Both the position numbers and the translations under genes were made by a program. The notes beneath the pieces were generated by a model. The model searched no databases and was not told the DNA's origin. It saw only the letters and a list, made by a program, of their open reading frames with translations. This document shows positions 50,148 through 63,009 of a stretch of DNA of 64,000 bases, piece by piece (positions within the stretch are counted from its first letter, which is position 1; each line of letters begins with the position of its first letter). Location: contig JAMWET010002870.1 in the NCBI GenBank assembly GCA_024036415.1, forward strand, positions 1,002,691-1,066,690. The letters are read 5' to 3'. Source of the DNA: Prochilodus magdalenae. Its lineage: Eukaryota > Chordata > Actinopteri > Characiformes > Prochilodontidae.

Positions 50148-50714
50148 TGTCAGGGACAAAGAACCCGGACAGATGCGCGCTAGAGCCTAAAGTCAGATGG
50201 GTTTTATTAAAACAATCGAGTTAATCGAGCACGAAGCAAACAATAAACGAAGAAAACCTGGATGGAGAAGGGCAAAATTGAAGTCAGAGACAGGCAGAGG
50301 TCAAAACCAGGGTAGACAGGCAGCGAGGTAGACAAGTTAAAAGGACTAGACAATAGGAGAAATGAATGAATGAAAAAGAGGTCGAGAGCCCAGAGAGAGA
50401 TCAAACAGGGAAAAGCTGAAAAGGGATAAGACCAAAGAGGAGGTCAAAAACAAAAGGAGTCAAAGGCCAGAGTAGAGATGTGCAGAGTAGAAAAGCTCAG
50501 AATTGCAAACAATGTTTGGCAAAACTTTGCGCAGGCAGGATGTGCGTGTGTGTGTTTTATTGCTGGGGCTAATGACTGACAGCTGTTAGAACTCTAGAGA
50601 CCTAGAGCAGAGCTGGTTGGTCGACTGGGGACCTGTGGGTGTGACCATTGTGCAAATCCCCTCTGGAAGTTGAGTCTGGAGGAGTGGAGGAGCCAGAAAC
50701 CCGGAAGCATGACC
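50148..50714 (-). mobile_element. solo-LTR-like element, left arm
   Basis: A 567-bp block is bounded by TGTCAGGGAC and GCATGACC, i.e. near-inverted TGTCA/TGACA ends once a one-base difference in this copy is allowed. On the minus strand it has TTTAATAAAACCCATCTGAC near its 3' end and GTCCGGGTTCTTTGTCCCTG at its end, typical of Gypsy-type LTRs. AATC-like flanks may be the target duplication. Confidence 0.55.
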
Positions 50715-51232
50715 AAAATCATATGACCGATAGAATTTAAATAAAATAAACAAAAACAGCTAACCACCCCTAATTAGCCCCACAGCTATTAATTATGTGT
50801 TTTAGCTATGGAAAGAACACACACAACTGTGGTCTAGGCAGTAACTCCCAAAAACCTGTAAAAAAAGTGGCCGCTGTGGCTGTACTGTTGATAGCATAAA
50901 TACAAAAATGGAACAGTCAATGCTGGCAAATCCAGTCATCAAAAAAAAAAAAAAAAAGTGTGTGAATCCATACTAAATCAGCAGTGTTAGCCTTGTGATT
51001 GCTTAAGACTGAAGCTATTTAAGCTCTGCTAACATTTTGGCATATGTGTCAAACATAAAAAAAAAATAAAAAAAATTAGACCAACATAAGCCTAAACCAT
51101 CTATGTCAAGTGTTAACTATGAGCAAATCTGTCTACTTCTGACAAAGTTACAAAGCGGTTTCAGGGAGATCATGCGGAATGTTTTATACTCCCTACCCAA
51201 AGATTTCTTCTTTTTGTTGGGGTCAGCTCTTT

Positions 51233-51266
<34 letters not shown>

Positions 51267-53227
51267 GCAACAATAGACAGCCAGGATGCTGGAAAACCTG
51301 ACATCATTGTGTTGCAACTACAAGCAATTAACCACACACACCACATCAGGGCTAGATTTCATCTGTCAACATGCTTTGTTTGTTCAGACAGCAACCTTTT
51401 GAATGCCGGCTAGTATGTCAACAACAACAAATAGCGGAAGTGACAAATGTGGACATTATCTACTGAGTTGTAGACTACAGGCAAGTATGTTTAAGGCCTT
51501 ACAAGTATTTGGTTCTCTAACAACATTAGTAATAATCCTACACTATGATCTTCTATATCTGAAAAACATAAGTAGGACAATAGCCTTAGTAAACAGCTAA
51601 TAAGCAAGCTTTTCTCATTGGTGGAAATGAAGTCCTTGATAATGCTGGTTAGGCTTTTAAATAAACTTGGGGCAGGCATAGTTAATTTCTATGAAAGAAT
51701 TTGTACTGTTTGTAGTTCACCTGTTTAACTGCTGAAGCTTTTAGTTAGAGTTTAAGATGTTCTTGCTGTATTAAGTGCAACAGCATTCAAGAATCTCTTT
51801 TTCGCCAAAACAGTTTTGATTTAAGGTCAGTGAGCGGTCATGAGAGCTATGTGCTGAATTAGGGTTCACATCAATACTTTACTGGTAAGAAGCAGTTAAT
51901 TACTCTGACAATACTTCCTCCACCTCCTAACTCAAAAAGGTTCCATAAGGTTCAGTTTTGGACTGTTTTTGTTCGATAATTTTATCTACAGTACTCCCAC
52001 TAAATCATATTACATGTAACTTCAGGCTCTGTAATGACTACTGCTATGTAAATGACGCCCAAATGCTCTAAACTCCACCCCATGAAATCCATCACTGAAA
52101 ACTGTCTATGTTGCTGAGTAAAAACTATGCTCGCTTTCTTTTCTACTCATACCCAGCTAATTTACCATATTACGCCCAAAATTACACTTTCCAAACCTGA
52201 TCGTTCTTGTTCTGTACAAACCACTCTTCCATATCTTCAGTAAACAGACTATGTAGATTGGCCTTTTTGTTTCTTTCTGGACCTCCTATTTCTCCGTAAG
52301 TCTAACTCTTTTCACCAAATTCAAATCTGTCTTCTTATCTGGCCTATATAACTTCTCCTCAGACCTAATCTACTCCTCTTTTTTGGTACATAAAAGGTTA
52401 GATTGGTCTGAAAAGTAGTAGACTGGCGCGAGAGCTTTGGATAAGATGGTCGATGTCTTAGCTTTAGACAAAATTTCTAAAAACACTATGACGGACAATG
52501 AATTTATTAGAAAAATGAATTGTGTGTGCTTTGATCATGAAATCAGGCAGCTATGAGAGTATGAAAACAAGCAGATCAATGAGGCTCCTTAGTCATAATC
52601 AAACTTACTAGATGTACTCCATGTTACAAAGTTAACTTAGACCCCAGACATGTTTGCATACAAAAGTGAAAGTCCAATAAATACGTTTCCTAAAAAATAC
52701 ACCAAATCAAAAATGCAGTTTGCAGCACTTTTAAAAACTACATTATTTAAAAATTTAGGGATTTTAAGACCTTGTTGCTGGAAATATGAAACTGCATGCA
52801 ATGTGCACAAGAATGCTTTGTTTGAAGAATGTCTTTTTTTTTTTAGACCTCTCCATCATTGCAAGAGAGTTAAAAGCATATGCAAATACAACTCTACTAC
52901 TAGAAATATTTACTACTGTCATAATGTCTTCATCAGCGTAACGCTGCTTTCACATTAAACACTGAGCCGAATCTTCTTGTAGGGTTTATGCATGTTGTGA
53001 AAACTCCAGAGAACTCCCCTGCAAATCAGACCAACACCTCTGACTTTCCAGTTATTATTTAGAATTTACAGGTCAATTCTCACTGCAACCCACCGCACTC
53101 CATATTTACAGTGTCCCTTTTTCCTGACTCAGTAATGCTAACTCTTTTCACTGTACAACAATCAATTCTAAATCAACAATGTGAAACTTCTTCTCTTTTT
53201 TCCTCTCACTCATTTTCTCACACAAAT
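50715..53227. other. inner left arm, unclassified
   Basis: There is a long T run at about 51,236-51,265. Otherwise it is AT-rich sequence with no frame carrying a known motif. It is mirrored at about 53,400-55,930. Confidence 0.4.
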
Positions 53228-53284
53228 ACACACAATGATGTAGAATACTTTTATTAAATGTATTAAATATGTTATTAAGACATA

Positions 53285-53350
53285 ATTATCTCATTATTAT
53301 AAGAACCACACTATTTACATATGTGTTTGTTCTTATAATAACTGAGATAA
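53285..53350. repeat. palindrome centre
   Basis: The stem words ATTATAAGAAC and GTTCTTATAAT flank about 22 nt, which themselves contain CACACTATTTACATATGTG. The arms therefore meet with almost no unique spacer. No coding or repeat feature sits at the junction. Confidence 0.85.
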
Positions 53351-53399
53351 TTATGTCTTATTAACATATTTAAATACATTTAAGAAAGTATTCTACATC

Positions 53400-55398
53400 A
53401 TTGTGTGTATTTTGTGAGAAAATGAGTGAGAGGGGAAAAGAGAAATAATTTTTCACATTGTTGATTTAGAATTGATTGTTTGTTATCAGTGGAAAAAGAG
53501 TTAGCATTACTGAGTCAGGAAAAGGGACACTGAAATATGGAGTGCGTGCTATGTTGCAGTGAATTGACCTGTAAATTCTAAAATAATAACTGGAAAGTCA
53601 GAGGTGGTTGGGTCTGATTTTTTGCAGGGGTTCTCTGGAGTTTTTCACAACATGCCATAAACCCTACAAGAAGATTCGGCTCAGTGATTTAATGTGAAAG
53701 CAGCGTTACGCTGATGAAGACATTATGACAGTGAAGAAAAATAAAATATTTCTAGTAGTAGAGTTGTATTTTTTTGCCATATGCTTTTAACTCTCTTGCA
53801 ATGATGGAGAGAGTCTAAAAAAAAAAAAAAAAAAGACATTCTTCAAACAAAGCATTCTTGTGCACATTGCATGCAGTTTCATATTTCCAGCAACAAGGTC
53901 TAAAATCCCTTAAATTTTTTACATAATGTAGTTTGTAAAGTGCTGCAAACTGCATTTTTGATTTGGTGTATTTTTTAGGAAACGTATTTATTGGACTTTC
54001 ACTTTTGTATGCAACATGTCCTGGTCTAGTTAACTTTTGTAACATGAGTACATCTAGTAAGTTTGATTATGACTAAGGAGCTCATGATCTGCTTGTTTTC
54101 ATCATACTCTCATAGCTGCTGATTTTCATGATCAAAGCACACACAATTCATTTTTCTAATAAATTCATTTCCGTCATAGTGTTTTTAGAATTTTGTCTAA
54201 AGCTAAGACATCGACATCTTATCCAAAGCTCTCGGCCAGTCTACTACTTTCAGAACCATCTAACCTTTTTATGTACCAAAAAGAGGAGTAGATTAGGTCT
54301 GAGGAGAAGTTATAATGGCCAGATAAGAAGACAGATTTGAATTTTGGTGCAAAGAGTTAGGACTTACGAGAAATAGAGGTTCCAGAAACAAAAGGCCAAA
54401 TCTACATAGTCTGTTTACTGAAGATATGGAAGAGTCGGTTTTGTACAGAACAAGACCGATCAGTTTTTGGAAAGTGTAATTTTTGGCGTAATATGGTAAT
54501 TTAGCTGGTATGAGTAAGAAAAGTGAGCATAGTTTTTTTACTCAGAACATAGACAGTTTCAGTGATGGATTTCATGGGTGGAGTTTAGATCAATTTGGGA
54601 CGTCATTTACATAAGCAGTAGTCATTTACAGAGCCTGAAAGTTACATGTAATATGATTTTAGTGGGAGTACTGTAGATAAAATTATGAACAAAAACAGTC
54701 CGAAAAACTGAACCTTATGGAACCTTTTTGAGTTAGGAGGTGGAAGGAAGTATTGTCAGAGTGAATTAACTGCTTCTTACCAGTAAAAGTATGATGTGAA
54801 CCAATTCAGCACATAGCTCTCATGACCGCTCACTGACCTTAATCAAAACTGTTGGCGGAAAAAGAGATTCTTGAATGCTGTTGCAACTTAATACAGCAAG
54901 AACATCTTAAACTCTTAAACTAAAGCTTCAGCAGTTAAACAGGTGAACTACAACAGTACAAATTCTTTCCATAGAATTAACTATGCCTGGCCCAAGTTTA
55001 ATTTAAAAGCCTAACCGCATTATCAAGGACTTCATTTCCACCAATGAGAAAGCTGCTTATTAGCTTTTTACTAAGGCTATTGTCCTACTACTTATGTTTT
55101 TCAGATATAGAAGATCATAGTGTAACATTATACTAATGTTGTTAAGAGAACTCAATACTTGTAAGGCTTTAACATACTTGCTGTAGTCTACAACTCAGTA
55201 GATAATGTCCACATTTGTCCTTCCCGCTATTTGTTTGTTGTTGACATACTAGCGGCATTTCAAAGGTTTGCTGTCCTGAACAACAAGCATTGTTGGGACA
55301 GATGAAATCTAGGCCCTGATGGTGGTGTGTGTGGTTAATGCTTTGTAGTTGCAACAATGATGTCAGGTTTTTCCAGCATCCTGGCTGTCTATTGTTGC

Positions 55399-55429
<31 letters not shown>

Positions 55430-55930
55430 AAAGAGCTGACCCAACAAAAGAAGAAAATCTTTGGGTAGGGAGTATAACATTCCATGATCTCCCTGAACCG
55501 CTTTTGTAACTTTGTCAGAAGTAGACAGATTTGCTCATAGTTACACTTGACATAGATGGTTAGGCTTATGTGTTCTAATTTTTTGATTTTTTTTTTATGT
55601 TTTGACACATATCCAAAATGTTAGCAAAGAGCTTAAATAGCTTCAGTCCCTTAAGCAATCACAAGCTAACACTGCTGAATTTAGTAGGAGATTCACACCA
55701 CTTTTTTTTTTTTTTTTTTGATGACTGATTGCCAGCATTGACTGTTTCATTGACATTATGCTATCAACAGTCACAGCCACAGGGCACTTTTTTACAGGTT
55801 TGGGAGTACTGCCTAGACCACAGTGTGTGTGGTTCTTTCCATAGCTAAAACACATAATTAATAGCTGTGGGCTAATTTAGGGTGGTTAGCTGTTTTGGTT
55901 TATTTTATTTAAATTCTATTGGCATATGAT
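53400..55930. other. inner right arm, unclassified
   Basis: Mirror of the inner left arm. The homopolymer runs differ in length from their partners: the A run near 55,400 against the T run near 51,240, and the A run near 53,818 against the T run near 52,835. Confidence 0.4.
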
Positions 55931-55934
55931 TTTT

Positions 55935-56501
55935 TGTCATGCTTCCGGGTTTTCTGGCCTCCTCCACTCCTCCAGACTCAACTTCCCAGAGGGGGATTGC
56001 TACAATGGTCACACCCACAGGTCCCCAGTCCCGACCAACCAGCTCTGCTCTAGGTCTCTAGAGTTCTAACAGCTTTCAGTCATTAGCCCCAGCATAAAAC
56101 ACACACACGCACATCCCTGCTGCAAAGTTTTGCCAAAACATTGTTTGCAATTCTGAGCTTTTCTACTCTGCACATCTCTACTCTGGCCTTTGACTCCTTT
56201 TTTGTTTTTGACCTCCTCTTTTGCTTATCCCTTTTCAGCTTTTCCCTGTTTTGATCTCTCTCTGGCTCTCGACCTCTTTTTTCATTCATTCATTTCCTCC
56301 TATTGTCTTAGTCCTTTTAACTTGTCTACCTCGCTGCCTGTCTACCCTGGTTTGACCTCTGCCTGTCTCTGACTTCCAATTTTGCCTTCTCCATCCAGGT
56401 TTCTTCGTTTATTGTTGCTGTGCTCGATTACTCGATTGTTTAATAAAACCCATCTGACTTTTAGCTCTGCGCGCATCTGTCCGGGTTCTTTGTCCCTGAC
56501 A
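55935..56501 (+). mobile_element. solo-LTR-like element, right arm
   Basis: 567 bp from TGTCATGCTTCCGGG to TTTGTCCCTGACA, with perfect 5-bp TGTCA/TGACA ends, a TTTAATAAAACCCATC poly(A) signal region and short GATTT-like flanks on both sides. This copy has the cleaner ends of the two. Confidence 0.6.
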
Positions 56502-56689
56502 GATTTCAGTTCACTTATTCAGAAATATATTTTCTAAGTTATATATGTGTTATATAACATTTATAGCATTATTATATTTTGCATTCTTAGCTTAATTTTT
56601 TTAGATTTCCCTTGCTGCCTTGTATGTGACCTCCACTGGGATTGCCAACTAATTGTATTGTACTGATTTGCTGCTGTGGTAATAGTCAA

Positions 56690-57300
56690 GCATGTCTTTG
56701 ATGTCCTGTTTTCCTCTACAGTGCTCAATAAGGGTGGTTTAATCACTTTACCAGGCCGTTAGAGTGATGCAGATGCAGATCAGGACTCTGTGCAGGCCAG
56801 TCAGTTCTTCCACACCAAACCATGTGTTTAGGGACCTTGCTCTGTGCACTGGTGTGTTCATGTTGGAAAAAGAAGGGGCCATCCCAAGCATGAAACTGTC
56901 TAAAATCTCTTGGTATGCTGAAGCATTAAAAGTTCCTTTCACTGGAACTAAAACCCCATGTCATAATAATCCCCCCTTCACCAAACTTTACACTTGCAGT
57001 CAATGCAGTCAGACAAGAACCATTCTCCTGGCAACCACCAAAGCCTTGTGCATTGGATTGCCATACAGGGAAGCATGATTTGTCACTCCAGAGAAAATGT
57101 CTCTACTGCTCAATAGACCAGTTGCAGCATGCTTTACATCACTGCATTTGACGCTTTGCATTGAACTTGGTAATGTACTCCATTCCATGAAGCTCTCTAC
57201 ACACTGTTTTTGAGCTAATCTGAAGGCCACATGAGGTTTGGAGATTTGTAGCGACTGACCCTGCTCAGTCATTTTATGTGGCCTAATTTAGCTGGAAAAA
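56690..57300 (-). mobile_element. Tc1-like transposon relic 2, right arm
   Basis: Reverse-strand frames 57,272-57,009 and 56,942-56,748 read VESFMEWSTLPS, then KGTFNASAYQEILDSFML, both in the order of Tc1 transposases of one fish family. The reading frames are longer than in the left-arm partner. Confidence 0.65.
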
Positions 57301-57564
57301 AGCAGAAATATGACCTTTCAGCAAAAAATCCTTCGTAAGAGGATACAGAGCGAGTGATGTAGAAAGAGTGATCTTCAGTATGTATCTTACGCTACATCAA
57401 AGACAAGCAAACACCTATAACAATGTAGGACGGAAGGAAGCAAGACCTGGATCTGTGCATTGCAACATCAGATAAGTCAGAGATATATCAAGCACATTCA
57501 ATTCAGGGCAATTTTTTTTTGTTTTGATTTTTATCTTCATAAATGCACAATAATGTTAAATAAA

Positions 57565-60500
57565 TATCTGCAAGTCAAGTCAACATTTATTTATATAGCA
57601 CTTTTTACAACAGACGTTGTCACAAAGCAGCTTTACAAAGAATCTGGTGTTCAAGCCCCACTGAGGAAGCCAAGGGTGACAGCGGCAAGGAAAAACTCCT
57701 TTAGTTAGGGAGAAAGAAACCTCGAGAGGAACCAAGACGCAAAAGGGGAACCCATCCTCCTCAGGTCAACACCAGAACGAAGCACAAGAAAGGAGTGTAT
57801 ATTGTAGAGTAGAATAATAAATGTCTGATTAGTCTGTAATTATGTTCCTGGGTCATCAGATGGGCCAGCAGGATGCAGGCCAAGCTTCAACAGTGCACAA
57901 CAGCCAGGAGCTCCGTGGTGGTTAAAGGCATCAGTGGCTCCCAATCAGAGCAGATGTAGCAACAGCATCAGGCCACACAGGATGGACAGCAGTTCACCTC
58001 AGACAAAGAGAAACAGACAGACTGTTAGCTCTGACAGAAGACCTAAACACAATATATATGGTGTTAACAGAGTGCAGCAGTGACTCCATTGGGCCTCCCT
58101 ATAACAGCATAACTAAAGGGGAGAGCCAGAAGGTCACAGAAGGCTCCCTGAGAAGTCAGCACCCCTCTGCTCCACCATCAACAAACCTGAGTAAACATGA
58201 AAAGCAGTGAGACAGCAGCACCAACATTCCCAGCTTACCCAACACTCTCTGTCAGTGGACCCCTAGACCTGCACCTTTTATCTATTAGAAAGAAAAAAAA
58301 CTAATTACCAAAAGCTCGCCTAAACAGGTAGGTTTTAAGCCTGGACTTAAAGATAAGGACTGTGTCTGAGTCCCGAACACTGACAGGTAGGTTATTCCAA
58401 AGCTAGGGGGCTTTGTATGAAAAGGCTCTGCCCCCTGATGTATCTTAGTTAATTCTAGGCACTAATAGAGAGCCCGCACTTTGAGACCTAAGGTCACGTG
58501 AAGGCTTATAGTACGAGATAAGTTCAGTAAGGTAGGTAGGAGCGAGGCCGTTTAGAGCTTTATAAGTCAGGAGAAGAATTTTATGCTCAATGCGGAATGT
58601 AAGTTAGATAAGACTGGGCTGATGTGATCAAACTTTCTAGTTCTTGTAAGGACCCTGGCTGCAGCGTTTTGGACTAACTGAAGTTTGTTAAGGCTTTTGC
58701 TGGAACAGCCAGATAGCAGGGCGTTACAGTAATCCAGCCTTCAAATCAAGTAGTTTTTATTGTGATTTCAACCATATACAGTGGTGTACAGTACACAGTG
58801 AAACGAAACAACTTTCCTCCAGGACCAAGGTGCTACATAAAACAATAAATACAATAAATACACAAGACAATTTACAATATACAAAACAGCAAACAATAAA
58901 TACAGGGAGGGGACAGTGCAGATAGCCCACTGGTAGTGGGAGCTGTAAAGTGTGGTTGTGTCCATTTTTTAAAGACGAACATTGTTTTTTAGCAGCAGTT
59001 ATGTCCATATTTGGTATAAATGTAAACATAGTACTCTTTAAGTTTTATGTGTAGACAGATTTAAAAGATGAGATTGTGTGTGTGCGTTTAGTCCAGTCAC
59101 AGAAATGTGTTCAGTTATTCAGACCAGACTTTGAAGTAGGTAAAAAGCCTTACATAAAGCCAAATAAGAAGCCTTGAGGTAAAAAAGGTGTGCACTAGTT
59201 TTTCTGCGTCCTGTAGGGACAGTGCATTTCTAAATTTCGCAATATTGCATAGATGTAGAAAAGCTATTCTAGTGATATTATAAATATGCTCATCGAAGGC
59301 CAGATCAGGATCGATCGTGACACCAAGACTTTTTACAGAGGTACCTGGTGTAACTAAGAAGCTATTTAGATTGAGGGGTAAAGCAGACAGCTAGGTTTTA
59401 ACACTTTTGGGACCGAGAAGAAGAACTTCTGTTTTGTCAGAGTTCAATAGGAGTAAGTTACTTGACATCCAGTCTCTTATGTCTTTAACACAGTCCTCTA
59501 TCTTATTAAGCTGAAGTGGATCATCTGGTCTAGCTGAGATATACAGTTGCGTGTAATCAGCATAGCAGTGAAAATTTATGTTATGGTTTCTGATTATGGT
59601 ACTGAGTGGTAGCATATATAAGGTAAATAATATAGGTCCTAGGACAGACCCCTGTGGAACACCAAACTTTACTTTTGTGTGAGTGGACGATTGACCGTTG
59701 ATATTTACAAATTGATAGCGGTCGCTTAAGTAAGATCTGAACTATGAAAGAGCTTTTCCTGTTACTCCTACAAGGTTTTCCAGCCTATCTAGTAGGATTG
59801 CTCTATTGTGTCAAATGCTGCACTTAGATTCAGTAGGACCAGTAAGGACGAGTACCTGTCAGAGATATTAAAAGATTGTTTTACAATTTTCACTAGTGCT
59901 GTCTCGGTGCTGTGATGAAGCGTAAATCCAGACTGAAATTCTCATGTATGTTATTCCTGTGCAGATAGAAACTTTACTGTTGTGCTACAGCTTCCCCTAA
60001 AATCTTTGATATAAATGGAAGATTTGAAATGGGTTTGTAAGTTGCTAGCTCATAAGGATCAATATTGGGTTTCCTAATTAAGGGTTTTATTACTGCTAGT
60101 TTAAGGGACTAACCTAGGCTAAGCGATGAGTTTATTATAGACAGAAGAGGCTTGGCTATTTCTGGCAAAAATTTCTTTCAGTAAACTAGTCGGAACTGGA
60201 TCTAGTATGGGCATGTAGATGATTTTGAGGATGAATGATTTAAAAATAGATCTCTTTGTTGTGGAGGTACAGAAAAAGATTCCAGCCTCTCTGGCAGGAG
60301 TTATACTGCACTCTAGATTAGCATTAGCTATACTGGGAGGTGTTTGGGCTACACATGCAGCTGTTAACTGTGGGCATTTTGTATTTTTTAGCCTAATTGT
60401 TTCAATTTTGTGTTAATGAAGAAAATTCATAAGGCATGCTACTGTATGTTAACAGTACCTGGGGTTCAGTTGGCAGATTGACTCTTGTTAATTAGAGATT

Positions 60501-60990
60501 GTGTTTAAATAATAAACTTGGATTATTTTTGTTATGATCTATCAGTGAAGACCGATAAGATGAATGTGCTACACTTAGAGCTTGTCTATAGTCTATGAGG
60601 CTATCCCTCCAGGCAGACTGGGATACTTCAAGTTTAGTCAGGCGCCATTTACGCTCTAGTTGTCTGACAGTCTGTTTTAGAGCTCGAGTGTAAATCATTA
60701 TCCCATGGAGCAAGTTTCTTTCTGTCTAATCTGCACACTGTAGCACATTGATGAATGGTTGTTTCACCAAGAAGAAAACATTCACTCATCTCATTATATA
60801 GTGTAGTGTGTTGACGGGAATCTCCAGGGAGAGGGTGTTGCTGAGTAGTAACGGCATTGCAGTGTTTTTTGATGATGAGGCGGGAGGCGACAGGAGTGCA
60901 GTGTGGGGTATAGTGAAGGGCCAGACCTTTAGAACACCAAAAGCAAAAAAAAAAAAAGAACAAAAAAAAATCTATACAAAATCCACACGT
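57565..60990 (-). mobile_element. L2-type LINE, right arm
   Basis: Minus-strand mirror of the left-arm LINE. A clean 74-codon frame at 59,615-59,391 contains [38 protein letters not shown] and LLLGPK, the palm region of an L2-type reverse transcriptase (FADD-like motif changed to YADY). A 73-codon frame at 60,713-60,492 matches an upstream block (RQLERKWRLTKLEV, NNPSLLF). The 3' end lies at 57,570-57,690. The outer ~200 nt (60,800-60,990) are uncertain. Confidence 0.72.
58743..59169 (-). mobile_element. truncated retro-insertion inside the L2, right arm, with 6-bp target duplication
   Basis: AGCCTT stands directly on both sides (58,737-58,742 and 59,170-59,175), and removing the 427-bp insert plus one AGCCTT restores the L2 frame. 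The insert begins TCAAATCAAGTAGTTTTTAT, the inverted 3' end of a fish LINE-type repeat. Confidence 0.7.
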
Positions 60991-61019
60991 TTTTTCCTAA
61001 AACTACTACTATACATATA

Positions 61020-61600
61020 AGAGAACTAGGCGCGCGCTCACTAAGCCAAAGTACCAGGAGTCTTTATAAACAAACCAGAAGCCTTAGAAAACACAACAAA
61101 GATTGGTACAACAATGTACGATGGTGATACCAGGACATCGACAATATGGGAAAGCAAGGGTCGAAATCCGGAAGGGCAAGAGAGAGAGAGGCAGACAAAA
61201 CAAAGTGAGAGACCAGAGCTGTAATCCAAGATAACAGAAGCAGCATTAGAAACCAGAGGTCAGATCAACCGAGCAGACAAGCCAAAGGTGTAAAGCGAGA
61301 AAGAGAAAGTCAAATGATACAAAAAGGATATAAAGAGTCAGAGAATGCAGGTAAAGAACACTCGGAGTTGCAACTAAGAGTTAATTATAATATATACTAA
61401 ATTAATTAATATATACTTAATTATAACTAGGGCTTTCATCTGACAGCAATCAATAATCAGGCGAACTAGACCGGGGATTGGCAGGGTGTGAGCATGTGGG
61501 TGTAACATCATCGGGCTGTGCACTCTGAGAACTGGAGTCCAGAGGAGTAGCAGAGGCAGGTAGACCCACAGTCCAAAAACTCCAGTAATTCCCACAATTA
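61020..61600 (-). mobile_element. possible solo LTR (Gypsy-like), right arm
   Basis: Mirror of 44,830-45,440, with the same poly(A)-like word. The ends are not clean, so the class stays uncertain. Confidence 0.3.
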
Positions 61601-61679
61601 ATTAAATAAAAACCATAATGAACAGAATTTTCTGCTTTTGGGATTATGATATTTCATAACAGACTCAATTATATTATAG

Positions 61680-62230
61680 TATAGGCACCAAAATTACGCC
61701 ATACAGTAGATTGGAGATTGTAAGGACTCTAGCAGCTGCATTGTGGACTGGCTGGAGCTTATTTAGAGACTTATTGGAGCTTCCAGCTAAAAACTGAGTT
61801 ACAATATTCCAGTCTGGCATGCACCAGTTTTTGGTCATCATTTAGGGTTACCATATTTCGTAGTTCAGCGATGTTCTGCAAATGAAAGAATGTGGTTTTA
61901 AAAGATGTAACTGAAATCGAAGATGACGCCCAGAGTTTTCCCATAGTGCTATGAGTAATTGTGTGGCCATCTACAGTTTTGTACAGATTTGGAGAGTTAA
62001 GAGACGTAGGTAGTACGACCTCAGGTCTTGTTTGGTAAGTAGGATGTATATATGGGTGTAATACAGGGAGACACAGGGGAGAACATGGACAGAGAGGTAT
62101 TGATAAAAAAATGAATGTTTACTCCGTCAAAGAACAGCAAGGCCTAGCTTAGAAAACGAGCATTATGACAGTCATCACAAGAAAGTTATCAATTCTCCTG
62201 CTTGTAGCACTAAAGTCAGCAGTTTTTCAT
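61680..62230 (-). mobile_element. L2-type LINE fragment 1, right arm
   Basis: Mirror of 44,150-44,770; the landmarks NAAAR, an EYCN-like block and the AFFHL-like block recur in broken frames. Confidence 0.5.
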
Positions 62231-63009
62231 TTGCCGACTTTAAAAAAGTTATTTATTTATTAGGTTATTTTATCTGAGACTTAAGAAGGACACTGTGTTT
62301 GTGTTCTTCGCCATCTCCCACATGAATTAAAAGCAGGGAAAGATGATCACTCTGAAGGGACTTCAACAGAATCGCCACTATGTCATGCGGTCAGGCCACA
62401 ATCAGCATGCGTACATCGAGTAATCTGCATGTTTTGCATTGAGTCATGACTTGTATAATGTGGAGGAAACGTGGGCTGAAATTGCTGATGACACCAGCCC
62501 CATAGGCACCGCCTCCACCATGCGGAATCTCTGCCTGGTGGGCTGCCTGCTGGTGGTTGTGGTCTGAGTAGCTTTATAACTTTATGAAAAGGACATGGCT
62601 AGCTGAGGAGCAAGGAAAAGAGGGACCAAGGCTTCTCAGTGTGTTTTTATATCATCAACATTTTTAATGTTGGAATGACATAACATTAACTTTTTAACAA
62701 GCTTTAATGACATTGGCTTCGGTAATCGGTTGTGCGATCTACTGGCTGGAAGCTTGCAGGAGCATGTCTCAGGCAAAATGTTATCATTGTATTAACTGCA
62801 TGTTTTGAATGCCGAGTCACTGAGAATATGTTCACTTATAAGTTTATAAGGGTACTTGATTAAGATCCAAATAGAATGACTTAAGTCCTTTGTCATTTAA
62901 CTTGAGAATGTTGTTTTCATCCATTTTTTAATGTAGACACCAAAGGTTTTCTGTGACTTTTTCCTGGTGATTTTTATTTTGATTTAGATCAATTTTGGGG
63001 GTCTTTCAC

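Larger units (their letters stand above)
42370..53308 (+). repeat. left arm of a ~21.6 kb inverted repeat
   Basis: This 10.9 kb arm is mirrored by the right arm over its full visible length. Paired anchors are 42,380/63,990, 43,777/62,597, 45,123/61,320, 47,536/59,029, 50,148/56,501, 52,648/54,018 and 53,237/53,399. The sum of paired coordinates is 106,370 at the outer edge and 106,636 at the centre, so this arm is ~260 nt longer. The outer edge may lie further left, because the right arm is cut by the window end. Confidence 0.93.

Noticed and set aside
55169..55480. 103-codon minus-strand frame with a Phe run
   Set aside because: It reads through the A/T homopolymer of the inner arm and is not preserved in the partner arm.
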